From Alphaproteobacteria bacterium (GTDB lineage: Bacteria > Pseudomonadota > Alphaproteobacteria > Rhizobiales > Xanthobacteraceae), in assembly GCA_005883445.1 (NCBI GenBank), contig VAZL01000071.1:1-13911 (forward strand): a stretch of 13,911 nucleotides of DNA, given 5' to 3'. Numbering within the stretch: the stretch's first letter is position 1; each line of letters opens with the position of its first letter. The notes beneath the pieces are model-generated. The model did no database searches and was not told the origin of the DNA. It was given only the letters and a program-made list of their open reading frames with translations. A program made the position numbers and the translations under genes. Below are positions 1-8,171 of this stretch, piece after piece.

Positions 1-1930
<1,930 letters not shown>

Positions 1931-2274
1931 GTTATTGTTCTGAACACGCGCCCAGTCGATGTGCAGCCTGTTACTAAAACTGCGATCGAGATCAGACACC
2001 GAAACGATGACCCTGTTTCAGAGTAATTGAACCATGGTGCGGAGGTGCGTGAGCTTCGGCAGACGCCCATTTGTACAGGTAGAAATCCGCATTGTCATGT
2101 GTGTAGGACGACGGGAAGCATCTGGGAATCCAGCACAAACGCCTAGTGCCCGCGGCATCTATATGCTAGACTGCGCAATGGGCTGCGTGTGCGGTCACGC
2201 GTTGATCAATTTTGGTTGAGTCGACTGGATCTCGCGCTAAGGTTCTGCGTCAGGTGACGAGAAAGGATCCGTAT
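1931..2274. promoter_or_regulatory. Divergent intergenic region between the NRPS and exporter-side genes
   Basis: This gap of about 340 bp separates the leftward NRPS gene from the rightward DUF697 gene, so both promoters probably lie here. It is relatively AT-rich for the window. I found no convincing -35/-10 pair on either strand: the TATATG and TAGACT hexamers near 2160-2172 have no good -35 partner. If the NRPS starts at the GTG at 1999, the gap shrinks to 275 bp. A 61-codon plus-strand frame at 2034-2219 shows no family resemblance and is not called as a gene. Confidence 0.4.
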
Positions 2275-2889
2275 ATGGCACAGGAAACGACTGGGGCTGG
2301 CACGGCCAAAAGTAAGGATCCAGGCATGACCGGTTCTGACCTGACCGGAATGACAGAGGAGGAGCGCGATCAAGTTGCGTCGAAATTGGTCGATCGTTTC
2401 TCCCTGTGGTCCGGAGCTGCCGGATTGATCCCCATCCCCCTCGTCGACATGGCTGCAGTTGGCGGAGTTCAACTCCAGATGTTACGCCGCCTTTCCGAAA
2501 TTTACGGCGTTCCATTTTCCGAAAATCGAGGCAAATCGATCATAGCCAGCTTGGCAGGAGCGGTGATCCCGGCGAGCACTGCGACGACCACCGCGGTGGG
2601 TGTGGGCAGCCTGGTGAAGAGCTTTCCCGGAGTAGGAACGGCAATCGGCGCGCTGACAATGCCGGTGTTCTCCGCCGGCGCCACCTACGTGATCGGCAAG
2701 GTTTTCATCCAGCATTTTGCTTCGGGTGGGACGCTGCTTGATTTCAATCCCCCCGATTATCGTGAGTTCATCAAGGCCCAGAAAGAAAAGTTTGCCGCCC
2801 GCTCGGCGGCAGCGCCATCCTCCGGTCCTTCCGCTTCCACCGCCCGAAGTGCGTCGAGCAAGGGCGGCGCCGCAGCCGGCGGCCCTTGA
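2275..2889 (+). CDS. DUF697 (YcjF-like) membrane-associated protein
   Basis: The product has 204 residues. The central part, about residues 35-150, matches the DUF697 pattern: an amphipathic helix, then IPIPLVDMAAVGGVQLQML (52-70), RLSEIYGVPFS (72-82) and hydrophobic, Gly/Ala-rich segments at about 88-115 and 118-145 that may insert in the membrane. The last 30 residues are a low-complexity Ala/Ser/Gly/Pro tail. DUF697 proteins are often linked to GTPases or membrane stress, but their biochemical role is not settled. The ATG at 2275 is chosen because GAAAGGA (2261-2267) sits 7 nt upstream; in-frame extension to a TTG at 2212 lacks such a site. It is the first gene of the rightward group leading to the peptide exporter, which suggests a membrane role in the same process. 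Family assignment is fairly sure, function unknown. Confidence 0.85.
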   Translation: MAQETTGAGTAKSKDPGMTGSDLTGMTEEERDQVASKLVDRFSLWSGAAGLIPIPLVDMAAVGGVQLQMLRRLSEIYGVPFSENRGKSIIASLAGAVIPASTATTTAVGVGSLVKSFPGVGTAIGALTMPVFSAGATYVIGKVFIQHFASGGTLLDFNPPDYREFIKAQKEKFAARSAAAPSSGPSASTARSASSKGGAAAGGP

Positions 2890-2906
2890 TCGCCATGGGC
2901 TTTTAA

Positions 2907-2928
2907 TCCATACCGACGTCGGTATGGA
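2907..2928. promoter_or_regulatory. Perfect 22-bp palindrome, candidate operator
   Basis: The sequence T-CCATACCGAC-GTCGGTATGG-A is a perfect inverted repeat with no spacer. It starts 18 bp after the DUF697 stop codon and lies 40 bp before the small membrane-protein gene. No T-run follows on either strand, so it does not look like an intrinsic terminator. Its size and symmetry suit a site for a dimeric regulator, for example a TetR-type repressor, but no regulator gene lies in the window and binding is inference only. Confidence 0.45.
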
Positions 2929-2968
2929 CCGGCCGGGCGCTAGAGGTAGAGACAGAGATCATGACGTA

Positions 2969-3166
2969 ATGACGGTGGCGATCGCTGTTATAATCTACAT
3001 CGTATTCTGCATTCTCACGGGGCTCTGCGGCAGCCAACGCCGCATGGGGTTTTTCGGCACATTCATAATGTCGCTTTTCATCACTCCCATTGTGATGATA
3101 ATCGTGCTGAAATTAACCGCGCCATCAGAACGCGTCGAATGGCGTCACCGCCCGCAGAGCGATTGA
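2969..3166 (+). CDS. Small hypothetical membrane protein, 65 aa
   Basis: The product has two hydrophobic segments, about residues 3-20 (VAIAVIIYIVFCILTGLC) and 28-50 (FFGTFIMSLFITPIVMIIVLKL), separated by a short polar SQRRMG turn, and a charged C-terminal tail. The layout resembles a common class of two-helix bacterial small proteins with a conserved Phe/Pro pattern in the second helix; no specific function is known to me. The ATG at 2969 is chosen because the hydrophobic protein begins there. Upstream codons in the frame are Arg/Pro-rich and look like a shadow of the previous gene. The ribosome site is weak. A three-codon ATG-ACG-TAA directly precedes it and shares a base with the start (TAATG). 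It sits between the DUF697 and ABC genes on the same strand. Confidence 0.65.
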   Translation: MTVAIAVIIYIVFCILTGLCGSQRRMGFFGTFIMSLFITPIVMIIVLKLTAPSERVEWRHRPQSD

Positions 3167-3191
3167 CTGCCGTTGCACTAGAAGCGGCAGT
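3166..3191 (+). terminator. Hairpin after small membrane protein (weak terminator or attenuator candidate)
   Basis: ACTGCCG (3166-3172) can pair with CGGCAGT (3185-3191), with further T-G and T-A pairs inside; the loop is about 8 nt. It is followed by TTCTCT, a poor U-tract. It begins on the last base of the stop codon and lies 55 bp before the ABC exporter start. It could limit read-through into the exporter gene, or simply stabilise mRNA. Confidence 0.3.
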
Positions 3192-3246
3192 TTCTCTGCG
3201 GTCGTAGGGATTGACGCGCGACGCGTGCAAACGGGCACATCCAGCG

Positions 3247-4890
3247 ATGTCTTTCTTCACGCTCGTTCGCCGTGAAATGTACGGCTCCCTGAATCGGCTG
3301 ATCGTCATATCCGCCCTGGGAGGCATTAGCACCGCCGCGATTCTAACCGCGATCAATTCCGGGGCCCAGGCCGCTGACAGCGGCAAGGTCAGCCTCTGGT
3401 CAGCGGCGCTTTTCATCGTCGCGCTTTTTCTCTTCATCAAGACACAGCATTACATTTTGATCACGGCGACGGCCGAGATCGAGGCCATCATCCACAAACT
3501 GCGGCTGCGCCTGATGGATCACGTGCGCCACTCCGAGCTTCTTCCGCTGGAGGCGATCGGCCGTGGAGAAATCGTTGGCGCCATCACTAAAGAGACCGCG
3601 ACACTCACGCAAATGAGCAACACGCTCGCTTTTGCGGCCCAAGGCGCGGTTCTCATCTTCTTCGTTGCAATGTATGTTGCGTATCTGTCACTCCTAGCCT
3701 TCGCGCTAAGCGTCATAATCCTCGGCATCGCAGCAGTGCTGTTCCACGCAAAGAGCCGCCAACTCCGCATGGCGTCTCATGAAGCGTCTAATTTGGAACA
3801 CCGGCTGTTCGATCGTCTGATGGACCTCCTGAACGGCTTCAAGGAGGTGAGGCTCAACAGCGCGCGTAGCGACACTCTTTTTAACGATATTGTCGAAATG
3901 TCGAGGGTCGCCGCCAACATCAAAATCCGCGCCCAGAGCGAAACCTTCAGGCGAATGGTGTTCTTGCAAAGCGCGCTGTACGGATTGCTCGGCGCTATAG
4001 CGTTCGCGGTCCCGACTTTCAGCGGCGCGATGGGAGCAGAAACCGTCACGAAGACGATAACGGCTCTCGTGTTTGTCGTCGGTACGTGTTTTGGCTTGGT
4101 TCAGGCAATACCCATTTTGAGCGCCGCGAATACGGCAGCGGACAACATCGAGCAACTGGAGGCTAGGCTACTGGCGACTATCCCCACGACGGAAGTTACC
4201 GCGGTTGAGCCCTCGAAGCGCTTCCACAAGATCGAGATGCGCAATGTCGTGTTCCGCTACGTCGACAAATGGTCCGACGCCGTTTTCCAGGTCGGGCCGA
4301 TCGACTTCACGTTGCTATCGGGCGACCTCGTCTTCATTACCGGCGGCAACGGTTCGGGCAAGTCGACTTTCCTGAAGTTGCTCGCCGGGCTGTATAAGCC
4401 CGATTCAGGCGAAATCACTTTTGATGGAGTGCGCGTCAACGACAGCACGCGTCAGGCCTATCGCGAGTTGATTGCCGCGATCTTTCCTGACTATCATCTC
4501 TTCGAGAAACTCTATGGGGTCCCCGATCCCGATCCCGCGGAGGTCGACAGTCTGCTGGCGCAATTCCGATTGCACGACAAGACGCACCTCACTGACGGCC
4601 ATTTTAGCACACTCGATCTATCGCAAGGGCAGCGCAAACGTCTGGCGCTCATCGTAAGCTTGCTGGAGAAGCGGCCGCTTCTGTTGCTAGACGAATGGGC
4701 CGCCGATCAAGACCCGGAATTTAGGCGTAAATTCTACTATGAGCTGTTGCCGGAGTTGAAGCGGAGCGGCGAGACGGTGGTGGCGATAACGCATGACGAT
4801 CGCTATATCGACGAAATGGACTTGCCCGCTCGCAGACTGCGCATGGAAGACGGCCGGTTCGCTGCGCAGCAGACGGTGGAGAACAGGTGA
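3247..4890 (+). CDS. Cyclic peptide export ABC transporter (PvdE/SyrD family), permease fused to ATPase
   Basis: The product has 547 residues, the usual length for this family of inner-membrane exporters of nonribosomal peptides and siderophore precursors. The N-terminal half is a membrane domain with about six helices, including residues about 15-37, 48-68, 128-147 and 148-167, then two more between about 240 and 295. The C-terminal half is the ATPase: Walker A GGNGSGKST at 366-374, signature LSQGQRKRL from L458, Walker B LLLLDEW with D482 and E483, and the switch His at H516 (THDD). The DEWAADQDPEFRRKFY stretch after Walker B is typical of the cyclic-peptide/PvdE group and separates it from MsbA-type exporters. 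ATG 3247 is chosen over the upstream in-frame TTG at 3211 because SFFTLVRREM is a normal N-terminus; its ribosome site is weak. The gene lies close to the divergent NRPS, which makes that synthetase's product the obvious cargo. Confidence 0.94.
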   Translation: MSFFTLVRREMYGSLNRLIVISALGGISTAAILTAINSGAQAADSGKVSLWSAALFIVALFLFIKTQHYILITATAEIEAIIHKLRLRLMDHVRHSELLPLEAIGRGEIVGAITKETATLTQMSNTLAFAAQGAVLIFFVAMYVAYLSLLAFALSVIILGIAAVLFHAKSRQLRMASHEASNLEHRLFDRLMDLLNGFKEVRLNSARSDTLFNDIVEMSRVAANIKIRAQSETFRRMVFLQSALYGLLGAIAFAVPTFSGAMGAETVTKTITALVFVVGTCFGLVQAIPILSAANTAADNIEQLEARLLATIPTTEVTAVEPSKRFHKIEMRNVVFRYVDKWSDAVFQVGPIDFTLLSGDLVFITGGNGSGKSTFLKLLAGLYKPDSGEITFDGVRVNDSTRQAYRELIAAIFPDYHLFEKLYGVPDPDPAEVDSLLAQFRLHDKTHLTDGHFSTLDLSQGQRKRLALIVSLLEKRPLLLLDEWAADQDPEFRRKFYYELLPELKRSGETVVAITHDDRYIDEMDLPARRLRMEDGRFAAQQTVENR

Positions 4891-6155
4891 TGAAAGCGTA
4901 TCTGTGGTCAGATGGGGAGCCGCTCCCGACGACGAGACGAGCCCGGTGGCGGCGGTTCGCTGAACGCCATCTCCCGAGTGTGGTGATCTACCTGATGGTC
5001 GCGACACTCGTCGCGGTGGTGCTCTACCCTCACATGGTGGTAACGGTTCCCAGCGGCGACGTCGGAGTCCTGTGGAAACGTTTTGGCGGCGGCACGGTGC
5101 TCGACCCGCGGCGGTTGAAGAATGAGGGTTTCAATCTCATTTTGCCCTGGAACCAAGTATTTCTGTACGACCTGAGACTGCAATCCTTTACCGAGTCCTA
5201 CAACGCCATCTCCAGCGACGGCGTGAGCCTGACGGCGACAATCATTGTCCGGTTCCGGCTCCAGCGCGACGCGGTCCCCGTGCTCCACCAAGCGATCGGG
5301 CCTAATTTTGAGCAAGTGCTGGTGCAGCCCGGCATCGGCAGTCTGACGCGCGAGGTGATTGCTCAATATACTGCCGAACAGGTCTATTCGACGGCACGCC
5401 AGGAAATTCAGGACAAAATCCGCAGCCTTGTGGAGGACAGGCTATCCGAGAAGATGATGGAGCACGAAGGCGAAGAGTCGTACCGCGTCTCGATGAGGGA
5501 CACCATCATCCTCTACGACATACTTGTGACTGGCATTGAACTGCCCGCGGCCATCGTCGCCGCCATCAATCGCAAAACCGAGCAATACTACATTGCGGAG
5601 GAATATAAGTTTCGCGTCGAGCGCGAAAAAAGAGAGTCGGAACGCAAGAAGATCGAGGCAGAAGGCATACGCGATTTTCAACAGACCGTCAGCCAAGGCA
5701 TCTCAGAGTCCTACCTGCGTTGGCGCGGCATCGAGGCGACGCTGCAGCTTTCGCAATCCACCAATGCGAAAGTCGTCGTCATCGGCAGCGGCAAAGACGG
5801 CTTACCGATCATCCTTGGCAATGTGGATACACCGGCGCCGCTGGCGGGGAGCCCGCCGCCGAGCGGGACCGACGCCACAAAGGAAAGCACCACCGCTGCC
5901 GGTCCGGCGGTGCCGTTGGAGAAAACGCCCGCTGCCGGATTGGCGACGCCGGCCGAAAAGATAGCGCCTGCCAGTTCGGCCACTCCGGCTGCCGCTCCTC
6001 CCGAGGAATCGCGCTCGTTTTGGCCGCTCAGTCTCTCCGATATCGAGACTTATCTTTACCGGATCCTACGTCCGGAGCCGAACGCAGAGCCGAAAGCGGC
6101 GGAGCCTCGCTCAAGGCAGCCATCCGACAGACCGGTCGCAGCGCAGCCGCGGTAG
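4890..6155 (+). CDS. Prohibitin/SPFH (Band 7) domain membrane protein with long Ala/Pro-rich tail
   Basis: The product has 421 residues. A basic N-terminus (RRARWRRFAER) is followed by one membrane helix at about 30-47. An SPFH/Band 7 domain at about 50-235 opens with VPSGDVGVLWKRFGGGT, then comes a charged helical stretch likely to form a coiled coil (about 225-270) and the family-typical NAKVVVIGSGKDGLPIILG (292-310). SPFH proteins assemble into large rings or scaffolds in membranes. Residues 311-421 are a low-complexity Ala/Pro/Thr tail broken by a more ordered FWPLSLSDIETYLYRILRP segment near 385. The ATG at 4890 overlaps the exporter's TGA (TGATG), with GGAG 8 nt upstream, so translation is probably coupled to the transporter. 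That pairing suggests a scaffold or quality-control role for the exporter; this is inference. An 80-bp gap separates it from the convergent next gene and holds only a 6-bp GTCGGC/GCCGAC stem at 6160-6174. Confidence 0.9.
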   Translation: MKAYLWSDGEPLPTTRRARWRRFAERHLPSVVIYLMVATLVAVVLYPHMVVTVPSGDVGVLWKRFGGGTVLDPRRLKNEGFNLILPWNQVFLYDLRLQSFTESYNAISSDGVSLTATIIVRFRLQRDAVPVLHQAIGPNFEQVLVQPGIGSLTREVIAQYTAEQVYSTARQEIQDKIRSLVEDRLSEKMMEHEGEESYRVSMRDTIILYDILVTGIELPAAIVAAINRKTEQYYIAEEYKFRVEREKRESERKKIEAEGIRDFQQTVSQGISESYLRWRGIEATLQLSQSTNAKVVVIGSGKDGLPIILGNVDTPAPLAGSPPPSGTDATKESTTAAGPAVPLEKTPAAGLATPAEKIAPASSATPAAAPPEESRSFWPLSLSDIETYLYRILRPEPNAEPKAAEPRSRQPSDRPVAAQPR

Positions 6156-6235
6156 CGTCGTCGGCTCTGCCGACCGGCATTACCGAGATCGCATGGCGGC
6201 AGGGAAGGCTCCAATCGAAACTTCGCAGCGGCAGC

Positions 6236-7132
6236 TCAGGTCCCGCGACCCCACAGCCCGCAATAGCGCCGAGCCACGAGTGGCAGCCCGTTCTCATAGC
6301 CGGGCCAATTCGCGTATTTCGGCAGCTTGAAGTCCTTCTCGGCCGGCTCCCAGCATTTGCCGTCTTGCCCCATCTTTTTCATCTCGGCGGAGGCCTCCTG
6401 CATCAGCGTGAGGATGTCTTGCGCATCCTTCTTGGTGCCGAGTCGACCACCCGGCTGGCCGGGATGTCCGGGGATCAGCCTCTCCCAGTCCAACGCGAGG
6501 ACCTTCTTGATGAACTCCTCCGTTTCGAGCGGATAGATGTCGATGAAGCCGCGCCCGGGAAACGATCCGACTGGTATCGTGTCGACAACGAAGACGATCT
6601 TCTCTTTCGGCAACCACATCACTAAGTTCGAGTCGGAGTGATTGAGGCCGAAATATTTCAGCTCGAGCGTAGTGCCGCCGAGCTTGATTGTGCGGCCGGT
6701 GTCGCTGACCACCTGATCGGGGAGCGGAGTGTTCGGATCCTTGAGCACGGCAAGCCGTTCCTTCGCCCGCTTGTGCGCAATGATGGTGGCGCCGGCGTCC
6801 TTGAACGGCTTGCCGCCGGCGATGTGATCGTAGTGGTGGTGGCTGTAGATTAGGAACTTGATCGGCTTGTCGGTCACCTTCTTGATCTCGGCGATGTAAT
6901 CTTGGCCGCCGGTCGGTCGGCCGTAGGCGATCGGATCGGTCGCGATCACGCCGTCCTTGGTGACGATGAACATCGATTGATGGTTGCCGTTGCGGAATAT
7001 GTAGACGTTGTCGGTGCCGTCGACCTTGGTGGTCTCGATTTGCGGCCGTTGTGCCTGCTGCGCCAGCCCCGTGGTTGCGAACCCGGCGGCACTCAACGCG
7101 ACCGCCATGGCTGTGAGACGAATCTGTGACAT
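6236..7132 (-). CDS. Secreted MBL-fold (metallo-beta-lactamase superfamily) metallo-hydrolase
   Basis: The product has 298 residues. Residues 1 to about 25 form a signal peptide (basic start, hydrophobic core, likely cut near GLA-QQA), so it should act in the periplasm. All superfamily metal ligands are present: HHHYDH gives H98, H100, D102 and H103, then H165 (NHSDSN), D184 (FVVDT) and H223 (PGH), suiting a two-zinc site. The family hydrolyses many ester, lactone, lactam and thioester bonds; the substrate here is unknown. Unlike true class B beta-lactamases it has the long IDIYPLETEEFIKK region seen in general periplasmic MBL proteins, and a C-terminal stretch with two Cys (C260, C291). The start is firm: GGGAGGA at 7141-7147 lies 8 nt before the ATG. 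A GC-rich hairpin sits just upstream. It is downstream of and on the same strand as the phosphopantetheinyl transferase. Confidence 0.92.
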   Translation of the reverse strand: MSQIRLTAMAVALSAAGFATTGLAQQAQRPQIETTKVDGTDNVYIFRNGNHQSMFIVTKDGVIATDPIAYGRPTGGQDYIAEIKKVTDKPIKFLIYSHHHYDHIAGGKPFKDAGATIIAHKRAKERLAVLKDPNTPLPDQVVSDTGRTIKLGGTTLELKYFGLNHSDSNLVMWLPKEKIVFVVDTIPVGSFPGRGFIDIYPLETEEFIKKVLALDWERLIPGHPGQPGGRLGTKKDAQDILTLMQEASAEMKKMGQDGKCWEPAEKDFKLPKYANWPGYENGLPLVARRYCGLWGRGT

Positions 7133-7158
7133 TGACGAGTCCTCCCTCGTGCTTCTCG

Positions 7159-7190
7159 GGCCGCGCCGCCTGTTTCCGCGGCGCCGCCCT
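7159..7190 (-). promoter_or_regulatory. GC-rich hairpin in the 5' leader of the MBL-hydrolase gene
   Basis: Read on the minus strand, GGGCGGCGCCGC pairs with GCGGCGCGGCCC over 12 positions with one mismatch, around an 8-nt loop (GGAAACAG). It ends about 11 nt before the Shine-Dalgarno sequence of the downstream gene. No T-run follows on either strand, so it is not a standard terminator. It could modulate translation or mRNA stability, or reduce read-through from the transferase gene. Upstream of it on the minus strand, TATACT/TATAAC (7196-7206) could be a -10 element, but I found no matching -35. Confidence 0.4.
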
Positions 7191-7251
7191 GCTGCAAGTT
7201 ATAGTATAGGCGCGGACGAGATACCACGTATCGAACGTTTAGGTGCGGGCC

Positions 7252-7890
7252 TCACCGAAGGCCGGGGAGGAAGGCCAGCGCTACCAAGTGTGCGGCGATG
7301 CAAAATCGCAATTCGACGACCCGACCATTGCGCACGACCGCTTTGCGCTCGGCAAAACTAATTTGCACGTCGTGATGGTCGAGGAACGTTTGGTCGAGTG
7401 GATATACTGCCTTGTATACGGCCTCCTTGGCGACGAAAAGCAGTCGTCCCTGGTAAGGGTCATCGCCTATTCTCAGCCGCTCTTGCGGCGTTGCGACCAA
7501 GTCCAGCAATTCAGGCGGCAACGATTCGGCCGGCTCGACGTCTATCCCTATGGCGCCTATATCACGACCCATCCCGACTGCCGCGACCGCAACACGAGAA
7601 TCGTGGGCGAGTGAGCCGACGACTCCTGGGGGCCAGGCTGGCGCTCCCCCGGAAGTTCTCGGTAGTGCGCATTCGGGGTGCCCCAATCGCTTGAGGAGTT
7701 GACGTGCCACAATGCGAGCCGAGCCGCTCGCACGCCGCACCTTGACGACACTCGAGGCGAAGGCAGGAGCTTCCTCCGGCAATAACGCATCTTCATCGCC
7801 AGGTGAGATCAAGCGATGGCCGATCACGACGCCTGGAAAAGAGAGGGCATCGATTGCTGACTGGAGCAAGGGATCGACCGTCATAATCAT
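7252..7890 (-). CDS. 4'-phosphopantetheinyl transferase, EntD type
   Basis: The product has 212 residues, within the usual range for EntD-type enzymes. These transfer phosphopantetheine from coenzyme A to a serine of carrier domains, activating NRPS and PKS enzymes in the cytoplasm. Visible motifs are GSLAHD (92-97), the magnesium-binding GIDVE with D117 and E119, and FVAKEAVYK (152-160) with E156 and K160. The N-terminal ASGSARIVARQLLKRLG region (54-70) is typical of the EntD branch rather than AcpS. The start could be ATG 7890 or ATG 7884; the second has GAGA about 6 nt upstream. An in-frame TAA at 7903-7905 ends the frame above. It is about 5 kb from the NRPS gene and is the natural candidate to activate it, though it is on a separate transcript from the exporter genes. 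Confidence 0.94.
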   Translation of the reverse strand: MIMTVDPLLQSAIDALSFPGVVIGHRLISPGDEDALLPEEAPAFASSVVKVRRASGSARIVARQLLKRLGHPECALPRTSGGAPAWPPGVVGSLAHDSRVAVAAVGMGRDIGAIGIDVEPAESLPPELLDLVATPQERLRIGDDPYQGRLLFVAKEAVYKAVYPLDQTFLDHHDVQISFAERKAVVRNGRVVELRFCIAAHLVALAFLPGLR

Positions 7891-8171
7891 TCTCGGCAGG
7901 GATTATCGGTTTCGTGGATCGTGCGCATTTGGGCGCCAGCGAACACGCAACACTCGGCTCAACAATTCCTCCTGCTCGCTTTGATCTTGCGGCCTCGACG
8001 GCCACCTGCAGCTCGGTGCGCCTCTATAACGGCAAATGATTTTGCTCGTTGTCAATCTTGTCGCGACGACCCGGCTGGTCCTGTAGAGCATGCAACGAGA
8101 CGAAACGGCCAAAACGGCGAGGTTAACGGTTTTCCAAGGTGGACCGCGTTTTGCTGGAAGCAATCGGGAAT
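7891..8171. promoter_or_regulatory. Divergent intergenic region between the transferase gene and the hydroxylase operon
   Basis: This 281-bp region should hold the promoters of the leftward transferase gene and the rightward molybdenum-hydroxylase operon. No convincing -35/-10 pair was seen. On the minus strand, a consensus AGGAGG at 7968-7973 lies 5 nt before a TTG that opens a 19-codon frame (7962-7903). It ends in TAA in the same frame as the transferase, 12 nt before its first ATG. This may be a leader peptide or chance. On the plus strand, a GTCGCGAC palindrome lies at about 8061-8068. No regulator gene is present. Confidence 0.4.

Noticed and set aside
2034..2219. 61-codon plus-strand frame in the divergent intergenic region
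   Set aside because: No family resemblance and no clear domain or membrane pattern; more likely chance.
2961..2969. ATG-ACG-TAA mini-frame overlapping the start of the small membrane protein
   Set aside because: Three codons are too short to judge, and there is no ribosome site at a proper distance; noted only in the gene entry.
6160..6174. GTCGGC-TCT-GCCGAC hairpin between the convergent SPFH and MBL genes
   Set aside because: The stem is only 6 bp with no T-run on either strand, so calling it a bidirectional terminator is not supported.
6236..7132. Antibiotic-resistance class B beta-lactamase
   Set aside because: The metal ligands are shared by the whole superfamily; the surrounding sequence does not resemble known class B enzymes, so only an MBL-fold hydrolase is supported.
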